Shown: positions 39,023 to 47,757 of the stretch, piece by piece
Layout of the letters: every line of letters starts with the position of its first letter
How positions within the stretch are numbered: position 1 is the stretch's first letter
Source: Castellaniella sp.
GTDB taxonomy: Bacteria > Pseudomonadota > Gammaproteobacteria > Burkholderiales > Burkholderiaceae_B
Length of the DNA: 64,000 bases
Direction of reading: 5' to 3'
Assembly (NCBI RefSeq): GCF_004321985.1
Contig: NZ_SCQN01000048.1
Coordinates: 62,001-126,000, forward strand
Position numbers and translations under genes: made by a program
The notes under the pieces: model-generated
What the model saw: only the letters and a program-made list of their open reading frames with translations
What the model was told of the DNA's origin: nothing
Database searches by the model: none

Positions 39023-39927
39023 GCCGGATCCCCCGGCAACTTGATGCCCGAGTAATTCCGGATGACGGCACTGTCGTCGCGCTTGCCGTAGCCGGCGTTG
39101 CTTGCATTGACGAACAGGCTGTGGGCGATCGCGGCGATCGGAATCGGAAACTTGAGTGCATTCCCGGTCTCGACCACCAGGCCCAGGTCCTTCACGAAGA
39201 TGTCGACGCTGGAGTGGGGTGTGTAGTCGCCGTCCAGCACGTGTTGCATGCGGTTCTCGAACATCCAGGAGTTGCCGGCGGCGTTGGTGACCACGTTGTA
39301 CAGTGTCTGCAGCGGGATGCCGGCCCGGCTGGCCAGGGCCATGGCCTCGGCCGCCACCGCGATGTGAACCCCGGCAAGCAGCTGGTGGATGATCTTCACG
39401 GTCGAGCCCTGTCCGATTTCCGTTCCGATCCTGAAGACCTTGGCTGAGATTGCATCGAGCAACGGGCCCAGTTTGTCGAAGGTCTCGGGGGCGCCGGCCG
39501 CCATCACGGTGATTTCGCCTTTGGCCGCCCGCACGGATCCGCCCGAGACGGGCGCATCCAGCATCGGCAGATTCTGTTCCTTGAGTCTGGCTTCGAGGTC
39601 GCGGGCATCGTCTGCCGCAACGGTTGCGGAAACCATGACGGGCGTCCCTGGCCGCAGATGCGGCGCGATACCATCCGGTCCGAAAAGAGCCTGGCGGCAC
39701 TGATCAGCGTTCACGGGCAGCAGCAGTACGGCATCCAGCGAGCTGGCAAATGCCAGCCCGTTCCGGCCTACGGAGACCGCGCCTGCCTCTTTCAGTTCAT
39801 CCAGGGCTTCCTGCCGTACGTCGATGCCGCATGTTTCCAGCCCTGCCGCGATGCAGGACCTGGCGGCGCCCATGCCCATGGATCCGAGGCCGATCACCAC
39901 TACCCGGTAGGGTTTGTCTTTGCTCAT
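39019..39927 (-). CDS. ltnD: L-threonate dehydrogenase-like NAD-binding protein
   Basis: 302-residue beta-hydroxyacid dehydrogenase. Rossmann motif GLGSMGMGAA near residue 13, substrate loop DAPVSGGSVRAAKGEITVM and the catalytic Lys in GQGSTVKIIHQLLAG. In the tetronate pathway it oxidises threonate at C2. It lies 51 bases after otnK and overlaps otnC. Confidence 0.88.
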   Translation of the reverse strand: MSKDKPYRVVVIGLGSMGMGAARSCIAAGLETCGIDVRQEALDELKEAGAVSVGRNGLAFASSLDAVLLLPVNADQCRQALFGPDGIAPHLRPGTPVMVSATVAADDARDLEARLKEQNLPMLDAPVSGGSVRAAKGEITVMAAGAPETFDKLGPLLDAISAKVFRIGTEIGQGSTVKIIHQLLAGVHIAVAAEAMALASRAGIPLQTLYNVVTNAAGNSWMFENRMQHVLDGDYTPHSSVDIFVKDLGLVVETGNALKFPIPIAAIAHSLFVNASNAGYGKRDDSAVIRNYSGIKLPGDPA

Positions 39928-39978
39928 CCTGATGCTCCTTGGTGTATGCGATTTGAAGGGCGACCCGCGCCGTTGCGG

Positions 39979-41241
39979 TCAGCGGGATGCTGCCTGCAGC
40001 GTCCGGAGCGCCTTGTCATAGAAATCGGTTGTGCCGAAGTTGCCGCTCTTGAGGGCTAGCCTGAGTGGCGTCGGGTGTTCGCTGGCCAGGGCGGGCACCC
40101 CCGGGTCGATCTCGGGCCCCACGCGCAGGGACTCCAGCTTGAGCGCCGTGACCACGGCCCCGGAAGTCTCGCCGCCGCCCACGACGAGCCGCCGGACCCC
40201 GGCAGCAATCAGTTGGCGGGAGAGTTCGGCAAAGAAATGCTCGATCCGGTTTGCAACGGCCTCCCGGCCGAAGCGAGCCTGGGTTTGCGACACGGATTCG
40301 GGGTCCGCCGTGGAATAGACGATGGGGTCTTGGTGGAGGTGTGCCCGTATGAACGAAAGGGCGTCCTGCACCCCCAGCCTTTCTTCCATCAGTTCTGTGG
40401 TGGATATTTTCAGCCCAGGATGAGATTTCAGGTGGTGGGCGACCTGTGCGTTGGAGGCGGTAGAGCAAGACCCCGAAAGCACCACTCCTGGGCCCTGGAT
40501 GGGCTCGAAACCAGAGCCCGCATCGGCCAGAAGTCCCGCCCGGCGGAAATTTTCCGGAAGCCCCAGTGCGATGCCGGATCCCCCAGTGATGAGTGTCTGC
40601 TGGGCAATCGCCTGGCCCAGCGTCATCAGATCTTCATCGAGTACCGCATCCACCACGACCAGCGGCCTGCCCGCCGCAGCCTCGGCATCCATGGCGGCTG
40701 TCACGGCCGCCGGGCCCTGGCGCACGGTCGGATAGGGGACCAGGCCGACGCCGGCCTTCGTCTGCCGGCCCAGCCAGCGGCAGAGGTCGGCATCAGTCAT
40801 GGGATTCAACGGGTGGTGTTCCATGCCCGATTCGTTCAGGAGGCGGCCCTTGACGAAGAGATGCCCCATGAACAGCGTCCGGCCGGTTTCGGGAAACGCC
40901 GGGCAGACGATGGCCAGTGGCGCCTGCAGGGCGACTCGCAGTGCCTCGGCCACCGGTCCGATGTTCCCGGTGGGTGTTGAATCGAACGTCGAACAGTATT
41001 TGAAGATGAATTGCCGGCAGCCCTGATCCTGCAGCCATCGCAGCGCTTGCAGTGATTGCCGCACGGCGTCATCCGCAGCGATGGAGCGAGTCTTCAGGGC
41101 GACGACTCCGGCTTCGCAGTCGGGCGCATCGGCGGATTGTGGAACTCCCGCGAACTGGACGGTGGACATCCCGCCTTTGGCCAGGGTATTGGCCAGATCG
41201 CTGGCTCCGGTAAAGTCGTCGGCAATACAGCCCAGCAGCAT
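39979..41241 (-). CDS. otnK: 3-oxo-tetronate kinase
   Basis: 420-residue four-carbon acid-sugar kinase (former DUF1537). The N-terminal substrate motif is IADDFTGASDLAN, followed by FKYCSTFDSTPTGNIGP. The C-terminal nucleotide-binding part has VVGGGETSGAVV. It phosphorylates 3-oxo-tetronate at C4. First gene of the otnK-ltnD-otnC operon, with a 17-bp perfect palindrome 46 bases upstream of its start. The isomerase OtnI that normally links the steps is not in the window. Confidence 0.9.
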   Translation of the reverse strand: MLLGCIADDFTGASDLANTLAKGGMSTVQFAGVPQSADAPDCEAGVVALKTRSIAADDAVRQSLQALRWLQDQGCRQFIFKYCSTFDSTPTGNIGPVAEALRVALQAPLAIVCPAFPETGRTLFMGHLFVKGRLLNESGMEHHPLNPMTDADLCRWLGRQTKAGVGLVPYPTVRQGPAAVTAAMDAEAAAGRPLVVVDAVLDEDLMTLGQAIAQQTLITGGSGIALGLPENFRRAGLLADAGSGFEPIQGPGVVLSGSCSTASNAQVAHHLKSHPGLKISTTELMEERLGVQDALSFIRAHLHQDPIVYSTADPESVSQTQARFGREAVANRIEHFFAELSRQLIAAGVRRLVVGGGETSGAVVTALKLESLRVGPEIDPGVPALASEHPTPLRLALKSGNFGTTDFYDKALRTLQAASR

Positions 41242-41286
41242 GGTTCAGGCTCCGATAAGGCGGGGGAAATCGGGTTGATATCTGGG

Positions 41287-41303
41287 GATGGGTCAGACCC
41301 ATC
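41287..41303. promoter_or_regulatory. 17-bp perfect palindrome upstream of otnK
   Basis: GATGGGTC-A-GACCCATC is perfectly symmetric and lies in the 126-base gap between the AEC permease stop and otnK. Size and form suit a dimeric repressor of GntR or LacI type, but no such regulator is encoded in the window. Confidence 0.55.
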
Positions 41304-41367
41304 AGACGATACCAAAAAACTCCAGTATGGCGGCGGCCTGGCCGTTTGTCATGGCCGAGCCTGTAAT

Positions 41368-42303
41368 TCATGGAGCGCCAGTCATCCACATGACGATCGT
41401 CAGGGTTGCAAAGGACGCGATGGTAGCGATGAGCAGACCGGAGGCGCACCAAGACTGCTCATCGTATTTTTGCGCGAGGATAGGGAAGATGCTCAGCATG
41501 GGGACGGATGCGACGACGATCCCCGCCGTGCGAAGGACGGGATCGATGGGCGCGAACAGCATCATCATGGCCGTGACGGCCAGCGGGTGAATGATGAGCT
41601 TGCCAGAACAGACCCAGAGGACGCGCGGCAGGTCGCCGCCTGGCCGCAGGCCAACCAGGGTGCCGCCGATGACGAACAGCGCCACCGCGCCAGAGGCCAG
41701 GGCGAACATGTCGATGACGCGCGTGACCGGTGCAGGAAAGTGGATTTGCAGCAGGGAGCAGGTGAATCCGGCCAGGATGGCGATGATCAATGGATTGCGC
41801 AGCAGCCCTGAAAAGAGGGTGAGCAGTGTCCGTATGCGGCTGTGGCCGTCCTGGTGGCTGGATTCGGCCAGGGCGATTCCCAGTGGCATCATTACGAGAT
41901 TTTCGACCAGCATGCATAGCGCGATCGCAATGGTCGCCTTGGGGCCCAGAAACTGCACCACCAGCGGAAACCCGATGAAGCCGCTGTTGGATGTGGAGGC
42001 CCCAAGCGCGATGAGGCCCAGCGCGGGCCTCGAGACCCCCTTCAGAAAACGTGCGCCAGCTGCTGCGATGGCAAAGGTGATCAATGACCCCAGCGCATAG
42101 GCGCCCAGATAGTCCAGATTGATGATTTCGCCAAACGATCGCTCGGACAGCGCCTTGAAGAGCAAAGCTGGCAATGCCAGCTGGATGACGAAGCGGCCCA
42201 GCACCCGGATGTCGGCCTTGTTGTAGGCGCCCATCCGGACGGCCACGAAGCCGGCCGCCATGGCGACGAAGAGGGGGGCGATGATGGCCAGGATATCGAG
42301 CAT
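41368..42303 (-). CDS. AEC-family transporter
   Basis: 311-residue membrane protein of the auxin-efflux-carrier family. It has ten hydrophobic segments, the PALLFKAL helix, the glycine-rich GASTSNSGFIGFPLV segment and a repeated second half. Bacterial AEC proteins move small organic acids; the cargo is unknown. It begins 6 bases after benE and is the last gene of the HDOD-benE-AEC unit. Confidence 0.85.
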   Translation of the reverse strand: MLDILAIIAPLFVAMAAGFVAVRMGAYNKADIRVLGRFVIQLALPALLFKALSERSFGEIINLDYLGAYALGSLITFAIAAAGARFLKGVSRPALGLIALGASTSNSGFIGFPLVVQFLGPKATIAIALCMLVENLVMMPLGIALAESSHQDGHSRIRTLLTLFSGLLRNPLIIAILAGFTCSLLQIHFPAPVTRVIDMFALASGAVALFVIGGTLVGLRPGGDLPRVLWVCSGKLIIHPLAVTAMMMLFAPIDPVLRTAGIVVASVPMLSIFPILAQKYDEQSWCASGLLIATIASFATLTIVMWMTGAP

Positions 42304-42309
42304 AGGAGA

Positions 42310-43503
42310 TCAGGTCTTGCGCCGCAGCACGAAGTGGCATACACCGCCCAGCACCAACCCCCAGAACGCGCTGCCGATGCCCAGCAGCGTCATGCCGGAG
42401 GCCGTTGCAAGGAACGTCACCAGTGCGGCGTCGCGGTGTTTGGGGGCCCGCAGTGAATCGTGAATGCTGCTGCTCAGGGTACCCAGCAGCGCCAGCCCGG
42501 CAATGGCGGCGACCAGTTCGTGCGGAAAGGCCGAAAACAGCGCCACTACCGTCGCACCGAAGATCCCGGTGATGAAGTAGAACACACCGGCCCACACCGA
42601 TGCCTTGTAGCGCTGGGCGGCGTCGGGGTCTGCGTCCGGGCTCATGCAGATGGCGGCCGTGATGGCGGCCAGATTGAAGGCGAAGCCGCCGAAGGGCGCA
42701 AGCACGATTCCGGTGAGCCCGGTCCAGGAGATCAGCGGTGAGGCGGGCACCCGGGCGTAGCCATTGGCACGCAGCACCGCCAGCCCGGGGATGTTCTGCG
42801 AGGTCATCGTGACGATGAAGAGCGGCAGCGCGACACCGATCACGGACGAGAGGGAGAATGAGGGCGTCATCCAGACCGGGTGTGCGGGGGTCCAGTCAAG
42901 CCCGCTCAGCGACAGGGTGCCTTGCAGCAACGCGCAGATGATGCCGACCAGTAGCGCGAGCGGGACACTGTAGCGGGGCAACAGCCGGCGGGCCGCCAGG
43001 AAGGTGGCGAACATGGCGATGACCAGGACCGGCTGGCCATGCATGGAGGAAAACAGATCCATGCCGAAGCGCAGCAGGATGCCCGCCAGCATCGCCGAAG
43101 CCAGGTGGCGTGGTACCCAGTCCATGATCTTCTGGAACCATCCGGTGACGCCACAGAGTACGATCAAGGCCGAGCTGACGATGAAGATTCCGATGGCGTG
43201 CGTCAGGCCCACGTTGCCGAGGCTGGTCGCCAGCAATGCGGCACCGGGTGTGGACCAGGCGGTGAGCACCGGCGCGCGCCAGACCAGGGACAGGGTGACA
43301 CAGGTGATCCCCATGCCCACTCCCAGCGCCCACATCCATGATGCCAGTTGCGTGCCGTTGGCGCCTGCGGCGCTGGCGGCCTGAAAGATGATCGCCACCG
43401 AGCTGGTGTAGCCCACCAGCACCGCAATGAAACCCGCCGAGACCGACGAAGGCCGCAGCCAGCTGCTGGCTAATCCTCGCAGGGAGTGGGTGGTCGAGAT
43501 CAT
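42310..43503 (-). CDS. benE: BenE-family benzoate/H+ symporter
   Basis: 397-residue membrane protein with about twelve hydrophobic segments. BenE family blocks include VLVGYTSSVAIIFQA near the N terminus, TAWSTPGAALLA, and PLFIVTMTSQNIPGLAVLRANGY before a long transmembrane stretch. It imports benzoate. It fits downstream of the decarboxylase/aldehyde dehydrogenase unit, which would make benzoate-type acids, though no benzoate dioxygenase is present here. The start codon overlaps the HDOD gene stop (ATGA). Confidence 0.9.
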   Translation of the reverse strand: MISTTHSLRGLASSWLRPSSVSAGFIAVLVGYTSSVAIIFQAASAAGANGTQLASWMWALGVGMGITCVTLSLVWRAPVLTAWSTPGAALLATSLGNVGLTHAIGIFIVSSALIVLCGVTGWFQKIMDWVPRHLASAMLAGILLRFGMDLFSSMHGQPVLVIAMFATFLAARRLLPRYSVPLALLVGIICALLQGTLSLSGLDWTPAHPVWMTPSFSLSSVIGVALPLFIVTMTSQNIPGLAVLRANGYARVPASPLISWTGLTGIVLAPFGGFAFNLAAITAAICMSPDADPDAAQRYKASVWAGVFYFITGIFGATVVALFSAFPHELVAAIAGLALLGTLSSSIHDSLRAPKHRDAALVTFLATASGMTLLGIGSAFWGLVLGGVCHFVLRRKT

Positions 43504-44777
43504 GGTGCGGCGCGCGTGACGCCATGCGCCCAGACGAACGCGTTCTGTATGAGGGGGTCGAGCGCGTCGGGCTCCAGCTCCAGCGCGGCGAGCAGGGGGG
43601 CGAGGTCCTCGATGGCGTCGCCGTTCGACGGGAAGATCAGAGTGGCCAGCCGCAGTTCCTGGCCAAGCTCGCCTTCACGCTGGAGCAGCGCCTGGCGAAT
43701 CGGCACGTCGAGCTCGACGTCGGACAACAGATCCTGCATGGTGTTGTGGAAGATCTGGTCCATGGGCGACAGGATACCCGTGGTGAAGGCGGCCTCTGCG
43801 CGGACGGTTTGCTCGGGATGGCGCAGCGTGGAGAGTGCCTCCATCAGGTGCGCCCGGGCGCTGGCCTGGATGAGCGTGGGTGACAGGAACCCCGCAGGCC
43901 GGCCGGATTCGGTGTACATCAACATCTGGATCCAGCGCTGAAGCTGGCGGCGGCCCAGCAGCATGATGGCCTGGCTTAGCGATTCGACTTCCTGGCTCAG
44001 GCCGTAGGCTGGGGTGTTCACCATGTCGAGCAGTGTTTTCACCAGCTCGGTGTCCCGCTCCAGGCTGGCCTGGATCTCAGGGATTTCCCCGCCGCCCAGG
44101 ATGAGCGTCACCAGGCGCAGCAGCGTTTTCTGGCGCGGGGTGAGGGTGGTTCTCGGCGCGGGGACAGCCGACTGGCGCCCCTCGAACAGGGTGAAGCCCA
44201 GCAGCAGGAAATTGTCCAGCGCTGCCTTGTCAGGCGCTCCGGTGGCCATGAGCAGGCGCTTTGCCTGTTTGTGCTGGAAGCTCTGGCGGAAGATCTCGGC
44301 CTTGGAACTGCGAGTCGGGTCGAAGGCCACGACTTTGCAGAAGGGCAGCAAGGCCGAGTATTCGGTCTGAGCAGCCAGATCGCCTCGGATGGAGAACTGC
44401 AGGCCGCCGTGGGCCAGGCCTTGTAACGTCTGGATGGTCTCGGGCGTGGTCTCGGCACCATCCGGAAATTCGACGTAGGTCCGGTGGCGCGGCAGCGTGA
44501 CGGCAAAAGTGCTTTTCAGCAGTGCGGGCGTGCCATCCAGCCAGTGGGGCACGTAGGCCAGGCAGGCATTGACCCCGTGGCGCCGGCAAGCGGACATCAC
44601 GGCTGCACCCGGGTCCCGGCCTGTTTGCTCCGTGCCGGCCCACAGTACACGCAGCCGGTAGCCCGCCAGGCCCTGGTGCTGGTCCAGAATCGGTTCGCGG
44701 CGCAACAAGTGGGGTGGGAGGGCTGCGGGTGCTTCGTCCGGTTCGGCGACGGGATCGGTCGTCGAAGATGATTCCAT
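43500..44777 (-). CDS. degenerate EAL / HDOD domain signalling protein
   Basis: 425-residue protein of the YuxH-like group. The N-terminal part (about 25-215) follows an EAL fold (LRREPILDQHQGLAGYRLR, FDPTRSS, LLGFTLFEGRQ) but has no E-A-L triad or metal ligands, so cyclic-di-GMP hydrolysis is unlikely. The C-terminal HDOD domain covers about 225-400. Such proteins act as signalling scaffolds. The ATG at 44777 has AGGAAAG upstream. It is translationally coupled to benE, an unusual partnership. Confidence 0.82.
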   Translation of the reverse strand: MESSSTTDPVAEPDEAPAALPPHLLRREPILDQHQGLAGYRLRVLWAGTEQTGRDPGAAVMSACRRHGVNACLAYVPHWLDGTPALLKSTFAVTLPRHRTYVEFPDGAETTPETIQTLQGLAHGGLQFSIRGDLAAQTEYSALLPFCKVVAFDPTRSSKAEIFRQSFQHKQAKRLLMATGAPDKAALDNFLLLGFTLFEGRQSAVPAPRTTLTPRQKTLLRLVTLILGGGEIPEIQASLERDTELVKTLLDMVNTPAYGLSQEVESLSQAIMLLGRRQLQRWIQMLMYTESGRPAGFLSPTLIQASARAHLMEALSTLRHPEQTVRAEAAFTTGILSPMDQIFHNTMQDLLSDVELDVPIRQALLQREGELGQELRLATLIFPSNGDAIEDLAPLLAALELEPDALDPLIQNAFVWAHGVTRAAP

Positions 44778-44819
44778 GGTCTTTCCTCGTGTCGCGATGG
44801 CCGACGGAAAGCTGCCATT

Positions 44820-44833
44820 GTACTGGCCAGTAC
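44820..44833. promoter_or_regulatory. 14-bp perfect palindrome between HDOD and aminotransferase genes
   Basis: GTACTGGCCAGTAC is fully symmetric and lies in the 121-base divergent gap. A TACAAT -10-like hexamer for the aminotransferase follows at 44860-44865, which would place the palindrome near -50. No matching regulator gene is adjacent. Confidence 0.5.
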
Positions 44834-44898
44834 GCGCGGCCATATGCCCAACATCGGTCTACAATCGGCCTATTCTTTTGCTTTTGACGGAGAGGCTC

Positions 44899-46026
44899 AT
44901 GCCAGGATTGCTACCCAATGTGGACCCCGAGGGGCTGCTCGAGTATTCGGTGGTCTACACCGACCGGGCGCTGAACCATATGTCCCAGGCCTTCCAGGGC
45001 GTGATGCGCGATATCTCGCGCACCTTGAAGACGGTTTACGGGGCTCATTCCGCGATCGTGGTGCCGGGCAGCGGTACCTTTGGCATGGAGGCTGTGGCGC
45101 GCCAGTTCGCCAGCGGCAAGCGGGCGCTGGTGATCCGCAATGGCTGGTTCAGCTATCGCTGGACGCAGATCTTCGAGGTTGGCAATATCCCCTCCGACTC
45201 GCGGGTCCTGAAAGCCCGCCCCATCGAGGCCGGCAATCAACCCTTTTTTGCGCCGCCACCCGTCGACGAGGTGGTGGCTGCCGTGCGCGAGTTCAAGCCC
45301 GATGTGGTTTTCGCGGCGCACGTGGAAACGGCTTCCGGAATCCGTCTGCCGGATGACTATATCCGCGCGGTCGCTGATGCGGTACATGCCGTAGGTGGCT
45401 TGTTCGTGCTGGATTGCATCGCATCGGGCACGATCTGGGTCGACATGCGCAACGTGCACGTAGACATCCTGATCTCGGCGCCACAGAAAGGCTGGACCTC
45501 ATCCGCCTGCTGCGGCCTGGTCATGCTGGGCGAAGAGGCCCGCAAGCGTATCGAATCGACACAGAGCACCAGCTTTGCCTGCGACCTGCGGAAGTGGTTG
45601 GGGGTGATGGAAGCCTACGAAAAGGGCGGCCATGCCTATTACACGACGCTGCCCACGGACTCGCTGATCATTTTGCGGGATGTCATGGCCGAAACCGAAC
45701 GGTATGGTTTTGACCGCGTCCGCGACGAGCAGCAGCAACTGGGCGACGACGTACGCAAGCTGCTGCGCCGGCGGGGATTCAAGAGCGTGGCCGCCCCGGG
45801 GTTCGAGGCGCCGGGCGTGGTAGTGAGCTATACGTCGGACGAAGGCATTCACACCACCAGCAAGTTTGCCCAGGTGGGGGTGCAGGCCGCAGCCGGCGTG
45901 CCTCTGGCCTGCGACGAACCGCAAGGCTTCAAGACGTTCCGGATCGGTCTGTTCGGCCTGGACAAGCTGCACAACGTTCAGCATACGGTCGATACCCTGG
46001 CCAAGGCTCTGGACCGCATGGCGTGA
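44899..46026 (+). CDS. class V aminotransferase (alanine/serine-glyoxylate type)
   Basis: 375-residue fold-type I PLP enzyme. The Schiff-base Lys is in SAPQKGWTSSACCG, the cofactor Asp in LFVLDCIASG and the phosphate-binding segment in PGSGTFGMEAVARQ. Family members transfer amino groups from alanine, serine or phosphonate amines to glyoxylate or pyruvate; the substrate is uncertain. AGAGG precedes the ATG at 44899. It ends 16 bases before a convergent gene. Confidence 0.85.
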   Translation: MPGLLPNVDPEGLLEYSVVYTDRALNHMSQAFQGVMRDISRTLKTVYGAHSAIVVPGSGTFGMEAVARQFASGKRALVIRNGWFSYRWTQIFEVGNIPSDSRVLKARPIEAGNQPFFAPPPVDEVVAAVREFKPDVVFAAHVETASGIRLPDDYIRAVADAVHAVGGLFVLDCIASGTIWVDMRNVHVDILISAPQKGWTSSACCGLVMLGEEARKRIESTQSTSFACDLRKWLGVMEAYEKGGHAYYTTLPTDSLIILRDVMAETERYGFDRVRDEQQQLGDDVRKLLRRRGFKSVAAPGFEAPGVVVSYTSDEGIHTTSKFAQVGVQAAAGVPLACDEPQGFKTFRIGLFGLDKLHNVQHTVDTLAKALDRMA

Positions 46027-46042
46027 AGCGTGCCCTGGCCCT

Positions 46043-46804
46043 TCAGGGCCGCAGCCGGTATCCGGTCCTGAAGATCCAGGCGATGATCGCCAGGCACGCC
46101 AGCAGAAACAGCGCAGTCATGCCCAGGCTCAGCCATACGCTTACATCGGCCAGCCCGTAGAAGCTCCAGCGAAATCCGCTGATCAGATATACCACGGGGT
46201 TGAACAGGGTGACCGTCTGCCAGAACGGCGGCAGCATGTCGATAGAGTAGAAGCTTCCGCCCAGAAACGTCAGCGGCGTCACGATCAGCAGCGGCACGAA
46301 CTGCAGCTTTTCGAAATTGTCGGCCCAGATTCCGATGATGAAGCCCAGCAGGCTGAAGGTGAATGAAGTCAGCACCATGAACCCCAGCATGGCCAGCGGA
46401 TGGTCGATCTGCAACGGCACGAACAGTGCGGCGGTCGCCAGGATGATGAGCCCCAGCAGAATGGATTTGCTGGCGGCGGCACCCACATAGCCCAGCAGGA
46501 TCTCCAGATAAGACACGGGGGCTGACATGATCTCGTAGATCGTGCGCGTGAACTTGGGGAAGTAGATGCCAAAGGACGCATTCGAGATGCTGTGCGTGAG
46601 CAGCGACAGCATGATGAGCCCGGGCACGATGAAGGCGCCGTAACTGACGTGACCCACGCTCTGGATGCGCGATCCGATGGCCGTGCCAAACACCACGAAG
46701 TAGAGCGAGGTCGAGATGACCGGCGCGACGATACTTTGCATCAGCGTGCGTCCGGTACGCGCCATCTCGTAACGATAGATGGCGCCGATGGCCCGCAGGT
46801 TCAT
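46043..46804 (-). CDS. ABC-2 type exporter permease
   Basis: 253-residue inner-membrane protein with six hydrophobic segments of the ABC-2 fold, including [21 protein letters not shown] and the [19 protein letters not shown] loop before the last helices (YadH/NodJ-like). It works with the ATPase encoded upstream; cargo unknown. The start overlaps the ATPase stop by four bases. A small palindrome, GGCCCT-TC-AGGGCC (46037-46050), covers its 3' end. Confidence 0.9.
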   Translation of the reverse strand: MNLRAIGAIYRYEMARTGRTLMQSIVAPVISTSLYFVVFGTAIGSRIQSVGHVSYGAFIVPGLIMLSLLTHSISNASFGIYFPKFTRTIYEIMSAPVSYLEILLGYVGAAASKSILLGLIILATAALFVPLQIDHPLAMLGFMVLTSFTFSLLGFIIGIWADNFEKLQFVPLLIVTPLTFLGGSFYSIDMLPPFWQTVTLFNPVVYLISGFRWSFYGLADVSVWLSLGMTALFLLACLAIIAWIFRTGYRLRP

Positions 46805-47742
46805 GCCTCACCTCCGGTCAGGTTGACGAAGATTTCTTCCAGGCTGCGTTGTTCGGTTTCCACGTCCTCCACGGTCAGGTGGGCCGTCCGCAGGTCGGCC
46901 ATCAGGTCCGGGATGTCTGCGCCCGCCTGGGTGCTGGGGTAGCGGTAATGCAGGGCGCGCCCCTCGTGTGTCAGCTCCAGCCCCCATCGATCCAACGCGG
47001 CGGGGACTTGCGCCAGTGCGTCGCGCAGGTGGACGATGAGCTGCTTTTGTCCCAGCCGCTGCATGAGCTGTGCCTTTTCCTCGACCAACAGTAGCCGGCC
47101 ATTGTTGATGATGCCGATGCGGTCGGCCATTTCTTCGGCTTCTTCGATGTAATGGGTGGTGAGGATGATGGTGACGCCCGTGGCGCGCAGCGACCGCACC
47201 AGATTCCACATGTCCTTGCGCAGCGTCACGTCCACGCCGGCCGTGGGTTCGTCCAGGAACAGGATGGGTGGTTCATGCGACAGCGCCTTGGCGATCATGA
47301 CGCGCCGCTTCATGCCGCCCGATAGCGTGATGAGCTTGCTGTCGCGCTTGTCCCACAGTGACAGCGCGCGCAGAATGCGTTCCAGGCAGGCTGGATCCGG
47401 CGCTTTGCCGAACAGCCCCCGCGTGAACCGCACCGTGTTCCAGACGGTTTCGAAGGCATCGCTGGTCAGTTCTTGCGGCACCAGACCGATCATGGCGCGG
47501 GCGGCGCGGTAGTCGCGTACGATATCGTGTCCGCCGACGGTCACCTGGCCCGGACCGGGGTTGACCAGGCCGCAGATAATGCTGATGAGTGTCGTCTTGC
47601 CGGCCCCGTTGGGTCCCAGCAGTGCGAAAATCTCTCCGGATCGGATGTCCAGGCTGACGCGATCCAGGGCCTGGTGGCCGCCGGCGTAGGTCTTGCTCAG
47701 CTCGGTGACTGAAATGACGGTCGAGGTTGGGCGGGTTTCCAT
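46801..47742 (-). CDS. ABC-2 type exporter ATPase
   Basis: 313-residue ATPase. Walker [10 protein letters not shown] near residue 46, signature [15 protein letters not shown], Walker [13 protein letters not shown] and switch His in [15 protein letters not shown]-terminal ~80-residue domain is typical of the YadG/CcmA group. Its ATG is separated from the GTG start of the opposite-strand sensor kinase by only 15 bases. Confidence 0.92.
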   Translation of the reverse strand: METRPTSTVISVTELSKTYAGGHQALDRVSLDIRSGEIFALLGPNGAGKTTLISIICGLVNPGPGQVTVGGHDIVRDYRAARAMIGLVPQELTSDAFETVWNTVRFTRGLFGKAPDPACLERILRALSLWDKRDSKLITLSGGMKRRVMIAKALSHEPPILFLDEPTAGVDVTLRKDMWNLVRSLRATGVTIILTTHYIEEAEEMADRIGIINNGRLLLVEEKAQLMQRLGQKQLIVHLRDALAQVPAALDRWGLELTHEGRALHYRYPSTQAGADIPDLMADLRTAHLTVEDVETEQRSLEEIFVNLTGGEA

Positions 47743-47757
47743 GGTTGGGAAGAATAC

